Positions 23,801 through 35,110 of a DNA stretch of 64,000 bases are shown here, piece by piece. The notes beneath the pieces were generated by a model. It saw only the letters and a program-made list of their open reading frames with translations, was not told the DNA's origin and made no database searches. The translations under genes and the position numbers were made by a program. Position 1 is the stretch's first letter. The number at the start of each line of letters is the position of its first letter. The stretch is from Otatea glauca (lineage: Eukaryota; Streptophyta; Magnoliopsida; Poales; Poaceae): positions 1,748,452-1,812,451 of the forward strand of contig CM070721.1 of assembly GCA_036346275.1 (NCBI GenBank). The letters run 5' to 3'.

Positions 23801-26171
23801 CCGGGATTTTGCGTCTCGTCCCCGGCCGATATCCAAGATCTCGGTGAGAAATTCCGAAATTTCGCCGGGATTTCTAATTATGTTCGTATTAAGGTAAAGC
23901 AGGTGGTGGAGCAGGGTATGTTTACAACCTGCTGTCTGATAGGGTAGCAAAATTTGGCAGGTAAGTAGATGCAGGCTGAGCACAAAACCTGCTGCAAATA
24001 TAACTTTTATTTGAAATGCTTTACTTTTTTAGAGGGGGGACCAGCTGCATCAAGGACCGTAGTAGAAGGACTCATTTAAAGTTGTTTCGTTTAAAATGGA
24101 ACTGAATGAACCCTGACTATCTTAATCAGTTCAGCAGTTCCCAAGTAAATGGACTGAGAATTTTTTTGGGAAATATATGGTCATTGCGTAGCACTGCCGT
24201 AAGCTTGTAACATATAGCTTTGCCTCCAAACTCCATCCCCCATTTGCACACTACTTTTTGCATTATGATTATTCAAAGCGTAAAGGTTTGTAAAACAAAA
24301 TCATGACTTATATAGGCATGGATCTAGAGATCCTCAGTGCTGTAATATGTTTTAAGGAAGGGATGATAAAGAAGTTTCAGTTTTCCACCTCCACTAATTG
24401 CCATAAATATCCACCAGCCCACATTCTCAAATGCAACTAAAACCCATAAGTTAGACTTAAAATGTCTAGGGATAATACAAGATACAAACACCAACTATGC
24501 GACCAGAAGTATCTTCTTCCCATAACTGCAACTTGACTCAACCGAGCCAAGCATGTCAGACCAGATTCGATTGCCTCCAAACATGTAGGACTAATCACAC
24601 AAACCAAACGCAACCTTTATTGCACATAATCTCTGTCATTATTCTATTTGCCTTTTATCTTCTCAATGTTCTGTTTACTTATGGATATGAAGTGAAGCAT
24701 CGAAAAAAACCTTGATTTTCCTAATATAATGTTGAGGTTAACCACAGAGAAGGAGTGAGCAACACACAGAAAATGATGCAAAATTCACCAGAACTGACAG
24801 AAGTTACTATAACTTAATAAAGTCAAGCTGTCAGGAGAATTCAAGTATGTGGGACACAGAGACAGAGATAAAGATAAAGCGTACCACATCCTCAAATCCA
24901 TCATCTTCAAGTTGAAATGTCGACTTGGACCCATTAATATTCATTTCCAAATCAACACCATCTTGCCCCTGCAAACGCAATCCATTAAGGCATTAACCAA
25001 ACATCTTCATTAGAGTGACCTAAGTAGTATAAGTATCTGAACTTCTGAACCAAAAAAAAAGGCGGACCTCTGTCTGTTGGCGTAGCTGCTTTAAATAAGA
25101 TGACTGTTTTTTTCGGAACTCCATCGAAAGGTTTTGCAGGTCTGTAGCAAGTGAACGCTGCAGATAACAGTCAAAGGGCATTTTTCTGTCAAAACAAAAA
25201 ATCACTACACTCTTGTAACTGTTAATACATAAATAAATAGGGGCCTGTCATCACCTGAACATTCTTTCGGACATTTGAATCCTCTGAGGAATCTTTCATG
25301 GACAGCTTGTGCAGCCTCTTTTCTGACCTCTTCAGCAAGTCTGTTATCTCATGCGTGAGAACCTCAATTGCTCGCTGGTCCTCTCTACCATCACCAAAGG
25401 ATGGCATCAAGGCCTTGGCATGCGCTTTAGCCAGCTCCACCATTTTCGTCCTCGCCCGCTGCATGTTTGCAGATATCTCTTCCGAAACATCCACCCAGGG
25501 TGGGGGGAGCCCAACCGTCACCACGCCTCTACTGCACCGCAGACACCACATGTTAGTGCCAATTATCCACTTAATCCCTGGTATCGAACCAGTGGCTTCT
25601 ACACGCAAGTAGTTAAGGTTTACGAATTATGGTCCGCTATTCCACCACGATGTGTGTGTTAAGTCACTGATCAACATGCTCGTTTTCTACCCCAGTGTTC
25701 AATCTAATATAACAATTCCATTTCCCACCTAGACTCGTAATTAGCTAATACACAAGGGTAGATCAGATCAGACTAGCCAATGGGCGAGTCTAGTAATCTG
25801 TAGTTCAACTACTTCCTTTGAATCTGTGGTCAACTCGATTATCAAACATGGTTATCAATCACGATAGCAATCGATCTAGTTGAGTAATCCCCATCTCGCA
25901 ATTCTGCGTCGCAATTTACCTACCTAACTACTCCCTAGGCCAGGGAGGCCGCAGATTAGACGAGATGCAAGGGGAACCTGGACGAGGCGGAGAGGTCGTC
26001 GGTGCTGAGCGGCACGTAGGGGCGGTCGGAGCGCAGCAGCGAGGCCATCTCGATCACCGTCCCGCCGCCTCTGCCTCCTCCAGACGACGGCGGCGCCACC
26101 GACGGCGAGCGGACGTGGCGCAGCGCGTCGCGGTACTTGCGGTAGAGCGGCGTCCGGTTCCGCGTCGCCAT
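20897..26171 (-). CDS. SYP4: SYP4-type syntaxin (trans-Golgi Qa-SNARE)
   Basis: Qa-SNARE of the SYP41/42/43 (Tlg2) group, which drives fusion at the trans-Golgi network. Eight exons (minus): 26171-25978, 25528-25255, 25157-25068, 24968-24885, 22183-22106, 21972-21907, 21818-21738, 21004-20897. All have GT...AG borders and one frame, giving 324 residues, the usual family length. The start MATRNRTPLYRKYRDA and the early IEMASLL are SYP4 hallmarks. The N-terminal Habc region covers about 70-200. The SNARE motif spans about 230-290 with the zero-layer Gln at residue 262 (VIDQGTIIDR). A C-terminal membrane anchor (about 299-319, rich in V, L and I) ends in KEILF. Exon 2 has two in-frame acceptors 3 nt apart. 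Intron 4 is long (2.7 kb) because it holds a hAT-like element. Confidence 0.95.
22630..23882. mobile_element. Non-autonomous hAT-like element in SYP4 intron 4
   Basis: 1253 bp, AT-rich, made of repeated ccgaaatttcgg-like words. TTCGTATT flanks both ends (22622-22629 and 23883-23890), an 8-bp TSD as for hAT elements. The ends start CAGGTTATGAAAT and (reverse complement) CATAATTAGAAAT, weakly similar. No transposase. It resembles the 53525-55182 element in composition and in phrases such as the CCGAAATTTCG termini, so the two are probably one family. Confidence 0.65.
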
Positions 26172-26319
26172 GGCGGGCGAGCTCGAGAGAGAAGGGGAGA
26201 GCGCGTGAGATCTCGGCGGCGAGGTGGGAGGAGGTGGAGGAGTTGGAGTCGGGACGAGACGACGTGGGACGGTGGGAGCTGGGACTTCACCACCAAGGAA
26301 GGAGGCGACGAAACGGGCC

Positions 26320-26396
26320 CTTGGGCTATATTTATCGGGCCCAATGGGCCCCGGAAGGTACAGAACAAGCATGAGCTGGGCTGGGCCGACGTAGGT
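26320..26396. promoter_or_regulatory. GGGCC/TGGGC (site II-like) cluster upstream of SYP4
   Basis: About 150-225 bp upstream of the syntaxin start codon (minus strand) lie several GGGCC/TGGGC words (CGGGCCCAATGGGCCCC, GCTGGGCTGGGCCG) and a TATATTTA stretch. TGGGCC/T elements are typical of plant housekeeping promoters. The sequence shows the words; the regulatory role is inferred. Confidence 0.45.
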
Positions 26397-27536
26397 TTCC
26401 TCATTCCCAAAGGGCTATTTTTCTGAGGTCATAACTCATTCCCAGTTTGGAATGCCAGTTTTTTTTTTCCTGATTCCTGCGGAAATTGAACTGCTTTTCG
26501 TGGAATTGCAACGTTCCGAAGGAGTTTTGCACTTTGGCTTGACAAGGATATTGTGCAGGTTCTTGAATCTTTTTTTTTTCTTTTTCTTTTTTTTGCAGAG
26601 TTGCATGCTGTGTAATCTACTGTACGGTTACCCTTCACTTCTGCCATGCCATCGTATTTGTAGGTACCGTGCTGCATCAAACTTGTTGCATGCATGCATG
26701 CCTGCCATTTGTGTACTAGCACATGCTGCAATGCACACAAATTTTGAAGAACACAAACCAAGTGCTAAGGCAGTAGTAAGGCTGGTGCATGGGAAAAACC
26801 TCACTACAGTACAAAAGTGTCAGTTAGCAACTGGAGTATTTATGAAATATAGTATAGTGTCTTGTCTTCCGGTTTCTTTTCCTAACACGTAATATATGGT
26901 CTTTTTCTTTTCTAGAACGTTTGTTTCCTTTTCCTTAATTGCAGGATATTTGTTTCCTTTTCCTTGAGATGATCTTTGGAGGTGGGGAGATCTGTTGTGG
27001 CCGCGAGGATGAGACACATTAAACAATGGCCATCGGATGTGGGTGAGTAAAGCTGAAGAAAGATCTGAGAGGTTAATTTTGATGGAGGCAAGTTTCTGAG
27101 GACGTTTCGCTGGGTGCATGAAGGTTGGACCATCTCTAGTGGGGTGGACGTAAAAAAGAATGCTTAGATGCATTATAAAAGGGTATAGATAAACAGACGT
27201 GGGAGATCCTCCTAGTTAAGGACGACGCTGAATTAATCGCCTTTCACCAATCGTTTAAGTACAGTCGGTACACTTGGAATAGCAGCCGTTAATAACACGT
27301 GTCACTCATGACAGCAGCCAAGCAATCCCAAGTTCCCAACACAACAGAAGCACCTCTTGCATGTAAACTAAACTAAAGTTGCGGCTCGATCTTAAGACGA
27401 AGACGCGCTGAAGACGAACGCAACATACACACCAAAATTCACTCTGATAGCAGCAGATTCCTACCGTACCACCCAAGCTCCGGGAGTGTAAGAGTCACGT
27501 TGCTTGCAGGCTCTAGTAGTGAAGGCAAATGATCAA
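26397..27536. other. Intergenic between SYP4 5' flank and transporter 3' flank
   Basis: No gene seen. It contains T-runs (26569-26593), a TGCATGCATGCATGC block near 26688 (RY-type word) and a repeated TTTCCTTTTCCTT text near 26925-26965. The part nearest 27537 probably includes the transporter 3' UTR. Confidence 0.5.
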
Positions 27537-30342
27537 TCAGTACAAGCTAAACCCGAGAGACTGGCTGAGGAGGATGCCAAGCCCCATTGATATCGCCACG
27601 AGCGAGGCAGCCCATGTCAACTTCTCCGTGATCCTAGGGACCCTCTCCTTGAGCGCCTCCGTGCACGAGCCGATCAGGACGGTGTAGCTCCCCATCGCGA
27701 CCACGGTTCCGACGAGGAACATGCCGAGGAACGCGGCGCCGGCCACGCGCGAAGGGAGGGCGAGCGCCGGCAGGACCATCATGAGCGCGTCCGGCTGCAG
27801 GCCGTGGACGATTCCGGTGGCGAAGGTGGCGAAGGTGATCTTCTTCTTGCTGCCGCCGCCGCTCGGCAGCGCCTCCAGGGGAGGGTGGTCGATCATGCCG
27901 ACGTCGCACTCGCCGTTGTCCAGCGCCACGCACGGCGTCGGCACCTCAGTGGCCTCCCTGATCCCGAGGGCGCCGATGACGAGCAGCGTGAGGCCGACGA
28001 CCCTGGTGCCCCACGTGCGGATGACCTCGATGTGGAGGCGGTCCTTGAGGCTGAGGAAGAGCAGGCCGAAGATCACCTGGCCCGCGTCGTGGCCGCAGCC
28101 CCAGAGCGCGCCCACGACGGCGTTCTCCACCCTGGACCTCCCGATGGAGAGCGGGGTCAGCGCGGCGAGGTGGTCCGGGCCGGAGAGAGTGTGCAGGCAG
28201 CCGGCTAGGAAGCCCGTCCACGCGCTACTGAGCAACTCCGACTTGAAGATGCGTGTGCTTGGTTTGGCAGCAGGGTGGAACGATGCTAAGGCAGGCGGTG
28301 CCATGGCTGGCTGGATTAGCGCCAGAATGAGTGCTGATAGCAGGGTGACGACCGCAGCAGAAGTGACCTGTGTATGAGATGAGAGTGCAGGACGAAAACA
28401 AACATGTGAGCGTAGATACCACAGACAATATGCTAATTCCTCGCTCCAGACACAAAAAGAACGTCGTTTTGGATACTGCGTTCAAACTTTCTAAACTTTG
28501 GTCATTGATATCTTTTTAATATTTATATTTAACACATGAAAATATGTATAGATTTGTCTCGAAAAGAACTTTCATAAAAATATAATTTTATTTGGTTTTA
28601 TAAAAATATAAATTAGTGGTTAAAGTTACGTTTTAAGAACCGTGTCCATGTATAACAGATTTTTTTAAAAAAAATACATTTTTTATTTAAATTTCAAAAA
28701 TATACCTCTATCGCCTTTTGAAACGACGAGAGAGAAATGTTGCCATAGCATCGGGCGACAGAGACTCTAGTCACCATATCATCGGCGACAGAGACTCTTT
28801 CGCCATTTTAACTGACGACAAACAACCACGTCGGCGTCACATAGACGAAAAAACGGTTCGGGCTCCCTGTCGCCAAACCATAGAGCAACAGGGTAAAAAT
28901 CGACCGATGTTACTGTGCGTCCGCGAGCTCTCTCATTTGTTTGCGTTCCTGTCACCAAATGAAAAGACGATTTATTTCAGTCGCCCAATGGTGGGGTGAC
29001 AGAGACCTCTCGCCCTTTAATTTAGCGACAGAGAGGCCACATCAGTGCTGACTCAGCTATTTCTGTGTTTTGCACTCTTGTCGCTAAACCATATGGCGAC
29101 AGAGGTATATTTTTGCAATTTTTTCAGATCCAGTTATATTTTTGCAATTTGAATAAAAAATTATTATTTTAAAAAAATCTGTATAACACGACATTCTTTT
29201 ATGACTTAAAAGAGTATTGAAAACAACTATGTATTTATTATGTGGAAGAGGTAAATTTAATCATCTCTATCGTTTGTTCCCACCAGGGGACGTTTTGATA
29301 ACTTTGTCGATGACTAACACGACATTCTTTTGTGACAAGTATTGAAGACCAGCTAAGTATTTACTATATCCAAGAGGTAAATTTAATCATCTGTATCATT
29401 TGTTCCCACCCAGGGTTCTTGTTTGCTGAACAAAAATTGACCTTTTTTTTTTGTTGCTTCGCACATGATATTACTCTTCATTCTTTATCTACTTTGGAAC
29501 TCTTTTTTCAAAAAAATCATCTTGAAGCATGGTATATTGTAGTCAAGGTGGAGCCACCTCCTGAGCAGGTGGACGACTGACCGGGCTCACCGATGACAAG
29601 CAGTGAAGCTCTAGTGTAGTTCGGCCACTATCAGGCACCATGTAAGCCGCGTTTTACTGGACAAGCTGCTATTGATCGTAGTTAAATTGCCTAGGCTCCC
29701 AAAAAATTCTGGCTTCGCTACTGGTTGTAGTGGAAAACTAAAACAACATGCACCAGAAATTAACGCATAGTAAGTTAGTAACCCATATAGAAGGCCAGTT
29801 CTCTTCTTCCTCACTGGTCCTATCCTACTTGGCTAATTCCAGGAAGAAACTCTGGTCACTAGCAAGGCCACCTAATTGGCAACTTGGCATGGAACAAGTC
29901 AGGCAACAAAAGGCGGAATCTTTTCTTCTCTTTGCACCACAAAATTTCGGTGACCAACGCAAATGGAGGCACACCACAACGCAAGAGGCGTGTTGCCGAC
30001 TTGCCGGGAACCAGAGCGCGCACGCACCTTTTGAAAGAAGCGGCGGCGGAAGCCGTCCACCGGCGGCTCCTCGGTGGAGGCGACAGCCTCATCCTCCGCC
30101 AGCACGGGATTCAACGAGGGGGAGCCGGCGGGGGCGCGGGAACCGGAGGAGGATGCGGGTGGTGCCTGGGGAGGAGCGTCGACGCAAGAGGCTGCAGCCT
30201 GAGCCCAGCCGCCGCTGCGGCAGGGCGGGGTCCCCGCGAAGGACGGCGGCGGTTTGGACGCGGAGAGGAGGAGGCCGCGGGGCCTGGAGGAGGCGGCAAT
30301 GGGCGCGCGCGGGAGGAGCGGCGAAGAGATAAGCCTCTCCAT
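27537..30342 (-). CDS. Chloroplast NiCoT-like (high-affinity nickel-transport family) membrane protein
   Basis: Two exons (minus): 30342-30028 (105 codons) and 28367-27537. The junction FFQK|VTSAAVV keeps frame, with donor AAG|GTGCGT and acceptor TACACAG|GTC. 381 residues, close to the Arabidopsis At2g16800-type protein. Exon 1 is Ser/Pro/Ala-rich with no acidic start, as in a plastid transit peptide, and begins MERLISSPLLPR. Exon 2 holds the transporter: HTLSGPDHLAAL (His and Asp-His near 164-171, the family metal-binding motif), WGCGHDAGQVIFG, GIVHGLQPDAL, and several hydrophobic helices ending GFSLY. Probably imports a divalent metal across a plastid membrane; the substrate is not shown by sequence. 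The 1.66-kb intron carries a foldback element and a tandem duplication. An upstream in-frame ATG at 30459 exists but is less transit-peptide-like. Confidence 0.93.
28656..29181. mobile_element. Foldback element with TCGC...GCGACAGAG array in the transporter intron
   Basis: 526 bp with terminal inverted repeats starting CAGATTTTTTTAAA, flanked by TATAA on both sides (28651-28655 and 29182-29186). The interior has about nine imperfect units TCGCC-N(10-14)-GGCGACAGAG, for example at 28771-28793, 29010-29033 and 29081-29104. No ORF of note. It may be a non-autonomous relative of MULE-1-like elements, which share the motif. The 5-bp flank does not fit the 9-bp MULE rule, so the class is open. Confidence 0.7.
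29187..29420 (+). repeat. Two-copy tandem duplication (about 131-bp period)
   Basis: CACGACATTCTTTT starts at 29187 and again at 29318. The following text, including GAGGTAAATTTAATCATCT and TTTGTTCCCACC, is repeated with small differences. Lies inside the transporter intron beside the foldback element. Confidence 0.85.
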
Positions 30343-30892
30343 TGCTGCTGCTGCCACGGTCTCGGTGTGGCTGGCTCCCGTAGGACGGGACGACGAGGGA
30401 GATTGGGTGGGGGCTTGGGTTTGGCTAGGTGCAGATCTTACGGAGATACAAAGGGTCAATTGTACGAGTAAATGTAATATGCGTTAGATACGTGTTTGAT
30501 TTTTTTATTTATTTAAGGCGGTAGATGTAATTGCACTCACTCATACAGGATGGATGAAACACAGAAATTAAGCTTCTCTTCGATGTAAGCTCGTGAGATG
30601 CATAAATAAGTAATCAAACAACTTAAATTGCATTCACTTATGCAGATCAAGACTAATCTGGATGGTTTATATGGAATATATTAGGATGGTGTAGACAATT
30701 AAACACACCTAAAGTTAACCTTAGTCGATAGAGTCGTAATCTCACTATTTATTTTCAATCGGGTAAAGATAGAAGTAGTATAATCTAAGTTTTAGAAAGA
30801 AATAACTAGTTAAGATTGTAAAACAGATGTGCACCCGGGTTTGGCTACGGAGCCAATCGTCTCCATCCATGCGTTTGCCTCGTGATTCGTGC

Positions 30893-31033
30893 GTCTGGGC
30901 CTGATGGGCCAAAGTTGGTGTGTACAGTAATAGTTGGGCCTAATTAGGCCCACTTAAGCACTGGCACATGAGTTGGGCTGGGCCGTTCACGGGTGGGCCT
31001 AGATCGAGTTGGGTACTTGAATTCATGGGCCTC
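30893..31033. promoter_or_regulatory. Dense TGGGCC/GGCCCA cluster
   Basis: About eight GGGCC or GGCCC words in 140 bp, several as TGGGCC and one inverted pair (TTGGGCCTAATTAGGCCCA). About 550-690 bp upstream of the transporter start codon, so possibly part of its promoter or of an unannotated divergent transcript. Role inferred only. Confidence 0.4.
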
Positions 31034-31127
31034 CATGCAATCAGTGTCAGTGCGAGCTAGACTGAATTGAAACCCTGTCATTTTCGATGGCTCCTCTCTG
31101 TATGTCGACTGACTGAATAAAAAATTA

Positions 31128-31177
31128 AGAAGAAGAAGAAGAAGAAGATGCCTTACTCGAAGAAGAGGAAGAAGAAG
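31128..31177 (+). repeat. (GAA)n-rich tract with duplicated ATGCCTTACT
   Basis: GAA/AAG units, then a short direct repeat in which ATGCCTTACT appears twice (about 31148 and 31181), each preceded by GAAGAAGA-like text. The intergenic DNA around it (30487-31690) holds nothing else recognised. Confidence 0.75.
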
Positions 31178-31689
31178 AATATGCCTTACTGGCGCTCTCT
31201 CGAAATGATTTCTGGGGTTTCCTTGTCGTATGATTATCACTACCATTTGGTTTTCTCCTGGCTTGCTTGCTTGCTTAATCGGCAAGCTTGCTCAATTATG
31301 CACTGATGACCTAATCCAGAAAATATATGGGTGACCAAACACGAGAAAATGTGCTCAAAAGCCACTTGCTTCGCTTTGCTTGGCTGCTAGCTTTAGGTGG
31401 CATGGCATATATATCGAGCTAGCCCGCGCTGTCGGCATGACCGCATTTTTGTATGCTAATTAAACGTTGAGACTAATTCAGAGTGATAAATCCATGTCTT
31501 GCCGGAGATTAAAGGGGAAGTCGCCCAGTCGGCGCATGCATGAGTGGCCACTGTGTGATTGCAATTTTGGCGGTTGCATGTGGATCATTGAATCAAAAAA
31601 ATGACGGACCAGATCTTTTCAGGGTGTTGTAGCTAAAACAATGTGCCGATTTTCTGCTGTTTAAAAAAAAAGAAGAGAATTCACCTTAT

Positions 31690-33690
31690 TTCTATTACCA
31701 GAAACCAAACCGCAGAGTTTGAGTCTTTACATATCTATGATCAAAATGAATGCAGCTCATAACGAACCTACATCCATAGAAAGAAACCAAAAGCATCAAA
31801 GCTACATATTGGTTCCATCGCTAGAATAAGCAGACTAAGCAATCTACTAGCATGAAGATCACAAAAGGCAGACTTAAAATGCAAAAGGTCTTGCTCCACT
31901 AAAATCTCCCCAACTTTCCATGTTTTCCTTTTGTCACAGCAGGTCACGGAACTCTCCAGTAATAGCAACTGACTTCAAAATGCAGCATCTATCAGCACAT
32001 CTCAAGTCTTCTAACTCTAGGTCTCTGTCCCTTCTTTGCTTGAAAGATCTCAGATCCCACCAGCTCCATCACTCTTGCTCCCTGCTTAACAGCTTCTCGA
32101 TTTGTTTCTTTTGTTTGTAGGCAAGCCCAGGAACACAACTAATGACAAATCGAATAAGTGAAACTAATAGGTCAAAAGGCAGCTTGTTTTTGAAACAAAC
32201 TGCATTGCGAATTTTCCATATAACCAAAAAGACAGCTGAAACACCAACTAAGATCAGCTTCTTAAGTATACAATGAAATTGTTTCATCCAAACATCAAAA
32301 AATTAATCAATGTCTCTAGGAATATTAGTAAAACCAAAAACACATTTTACCACATTCCAAATGAACCTAGCCATACGACACTCCAAGAACAGATGATTTA
32401 TAGTCTCATCAGCATCACAAAATTGACCCATTCCACCCTCTTTTCTTCAAATTATCTTTGGTTTCAAAGGGATTTTTGTGTCCAAAGATATTTGTTGCGA
32501 AAATCCACCCCCAATTCTCACAGCCAAGTAAAAGGATTTCATTGAGAATTGACCATTAGAAGTTAGCATCCAAGTAGTACTATCTTCCCCATTCTTTATT
32601 TTAAATCTTTCACACTCTTCCACCAGCTGTTCCCATATTATTTTTGTTTCTCCCCCCAAAGTGTTCTCCTAAATCTAATTCTGCCCTACCCATAGTTGTA
32701 GACCTCAGCTATAATGACCTGTTGGCTAAAGGTAATATTATACAACCTAGGGTATTTTTAAGCCAAAGATTCATCATACAACCATTTATCCTGCTAGAAC
32801 CTTGTTCTCCCACCATTCCTAACTTTTTCTTACAAACTTGGAGAAAAATATTCTAGATTTTCATAAATCCAGACCAAAAGTGAAAGTTCCCATGTTTAAA
32901 TCTTGTCTGAAAAAAGCTTTATTATAGAGAAATTTTACAGTGGACTACATAGGTAGTAAGTAGTGGTAGTAGGAATCAAATCTAACCATCCATTCTCAAT
33001 GGTATTTTAGACTTTTTCTATCCATTCATCAGTGGTATTTTAGATTTTTCCTAATTCGTTTACAGTTTTGGATTCACCGAATACCTGTTGATCTCAAAGA
33101 CTTCTTATCCATTCATCGAGATCACAGGACGTGTTTTACCGTAGAGGACAGATAGTATGACGGAATTTTTTACCCTTTTACCCTTCTTTCAATTTTACTA
33201 CCAATACTACAGATGGTAGTATAACTAGATCTAAATTGATCTCAACCATTAGATTCAAAGGAATGGACGGCTTATATTGATTTTAATCCACTGTAAAAGA
33301 GCTCTTATTATATAAGTACTTCTTTCTCACAAAATCCTGCCAAACCCCCTTTTTCAGTTTCTAACCTCCATATCTATTTTCCCAATAGGGCAACATACAT
33401 AGTGTCAAGATCTAAGACTCCAAGTCCTCCTTGCTCTTTAGGTAAGCATACAATCAGCCATCTCACTAAATGATATTTTTTTGTACACTGATCCTCTTAC
33501 CACAACAACCTAGATCTAAAGAAATCCATCATTTTCCTAACTCCCACTGGAAGTTTACAAAAAAAGCAGCATATATAAAGGTACATTAGTCAAACAGAAG
33601 TTCATCAAGGTTAATCTCCGTCCAATCGAGAGGATCTTCCAACGCCGACAACTGCATTTACCTTCTATTTTCTATTGTAGCCATCACTAT
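31690..33690 (-). pseudogene. LINE (non-LTR retrotransposon) 3' ORF2 remnant
   Basis: Minus-strand pieces in family order. 33690-33350: EDPLDWTEINLDEL, then KKYHLVRWLIVCLPKEQGG and LGVLDLDTMYVALLGK. 32659-32447: WMLTSNGQFSMKSFYLAV and IPLKPKI, the start of the zf-RVT region. 32400-32070: the C-terminal RVVWKIRNAVCF-like part with a basic end. Stops and frameshifts throughout. A hAT MITE (32927-33304) splits it. The enzyme would have been a reverse transcriptase; this copy is dead. Confidence 0.82.
32927..33304. mobile_element. 378-bp hAT-type MITE inside the LINE
   Basis: TIRs GAGAAATTTTACAGTGGA and (reverse complement of right end) GAGCTCTTTTACAGTGGA. TTATTATA on both sides (32919-32926 and 33305-33312) is a perfect 8-bp TSD. 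No coding capacity. Confidence 0.88.
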
Positions 33691-34149
33691 AGAAAAACAA
33701 TGTAGCTTATTGCTATTGCTCGGTCGAATCGTTCTCGTGTCAATCTAATGATCCAGATAGATAAGAAGTGAGGTAAAATCCCTTGAAAATGGGACATAAG
33801 CCTATCCTGCGTGGCTGCTGGTTTTGATCGCCCGCACGTTGTTCTTGGAACCCCGACTACCTTTGGTCTCTTTCTTTCTTGGAGCATCGATTCAAAATTG
33901 CCCAATACGCAGCACGACGAGAGATTCGCTCCTCCGAATCCCCCACCTAATCTAAAATCATTGACCAGCACGTCCTCCATCAGCAATTCAGTTTGATTTA
34001 TTTATTATACAATAACAACAGCCATTTCTTGCTTAGCTAATCGTCGCACCAACCGGCATATTTACACATCATCCCTTTCCTAATGTTGGGAGATAGAAGG
34101 AGACGTTGTCCACGTGTCGCTGGCGGATTGGCTCGAGCCGCGAGCCGAG

Positions 34150-34590
34150 CTGAAAAAATTACGAACAGGTCCTTTTTTTATTTACGGATAGGTCTTTTTT
34201 AAGAAAAAAATTACAATTGGGTCCTTGTTCGGAAAAAAATGCAGATATGTTCTTTTCCAAAAAAAAAAAAGAATATATATTACGCTTTGGTCCTTTATGC
34301 GTTTTTAAGGCTTGCGCTCGGGTCCTTTTCCACAAAATAAAAATTACTTATAGGTCCTTTTAATTTACGAATAGATCTTTTTTCCCAAAAAAGAATATAT
34401 ATTACGCTTTGGTCCTTTATGCGTTTTTAAGGCTTGCGCTCGGGTCCTTTTCCATAAAACCAAAATTACGTTTAGGTCCTTTTTCGCCGGGAAAAAAACT
34501 ATTCGAATCCTTCTTCGCAAAAAAAAAACATTTTTCCCGTTTTCTTTACCATTACGTTTAAGCCTTTTTCCCGAAAAAAAACCCATCTTT
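34150..34590. repeat. GGTCCTTTT-type tandem repeats
   Basis: Alternation of GGTCCTTTT and AAAAAA words. A segment of about 70 bp (from AAGAATATATATTACGCTTT to GCTCGGGTCCTTTTCC) occurs at about 34269-34333 and again at about 34392-34455, a 123-bp period. Confidence 0.8.
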
Positions 34591-34964
34591 CTCGTGTAAA
34601 AAGCAACACCCGCGGCGTGGTACGCTGCGTACAGGTTGCTAGTTATATCTGGAGCGTGGGGATTTGAGATGATAACGATTCGCATAGGTTTTCGCCGTAA
34701 AATCTTACGAGATTCATTCATGCATTCCAAATTTCCAACCGGCCCCTTCTTGCATCAGAACATAGATACTTGAAGTCAAGGCGATCCTAAACACACCCAG
34801 ATTTTTGCTGAATTTCTCGATCAAATGATCTCATCTTAACGTTAATATCCTTCCTACCACCAACACCAACGACGTCGACCAAAACATTCTAAAATTAATT
34901 AGTTCTTCAATAGATGTGGTTATAAGTTTTTGCACTTCTCTTTACAACACGTCTAACAAAGATA

Positions 34965-35110
34965 TGAGCAGTACTTCAATGCTTTTCCTCGCAATATAAA
35001 TTGCACAAATCTTGAAGCAAGCGAAAGGGTAAGTAATCATCATCTATCATTTATTAATGTTTTAATATTTGTACAACTGTAAAAAATAAAAACATATAAG
35101 CACCTCTCAA
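34965..35110 (-). repeat. Dispersed repeat, copy A (LINE-associated)
   Basis: About 145 bp similar at roughly 80 percent (by eye) to 42940-43085. The core TGCACAAATCTTGAAGCAAG is identical in both, followed by GTAAGTAATCA. Both copies lie near minus-strand LINE pieces and may be LINE-derived. Confidence 0.7.

Noticed and set aside
27721..28377. 218-codon plus-strand open frame
   Set aside because: Antisense to transporter exon 2, which has clear conserved motifs.
29748..30471. Long plus-strand frames near 29748-30471
   Set aside because: Opposite the GC-rich transit-peptide exon; low-complexity Arg/Gly text.
31128..31300. Short Lys-rich plus-strand frame at the GAA tract
   Set aside because: Simple-sequence translation without motif or splice context.
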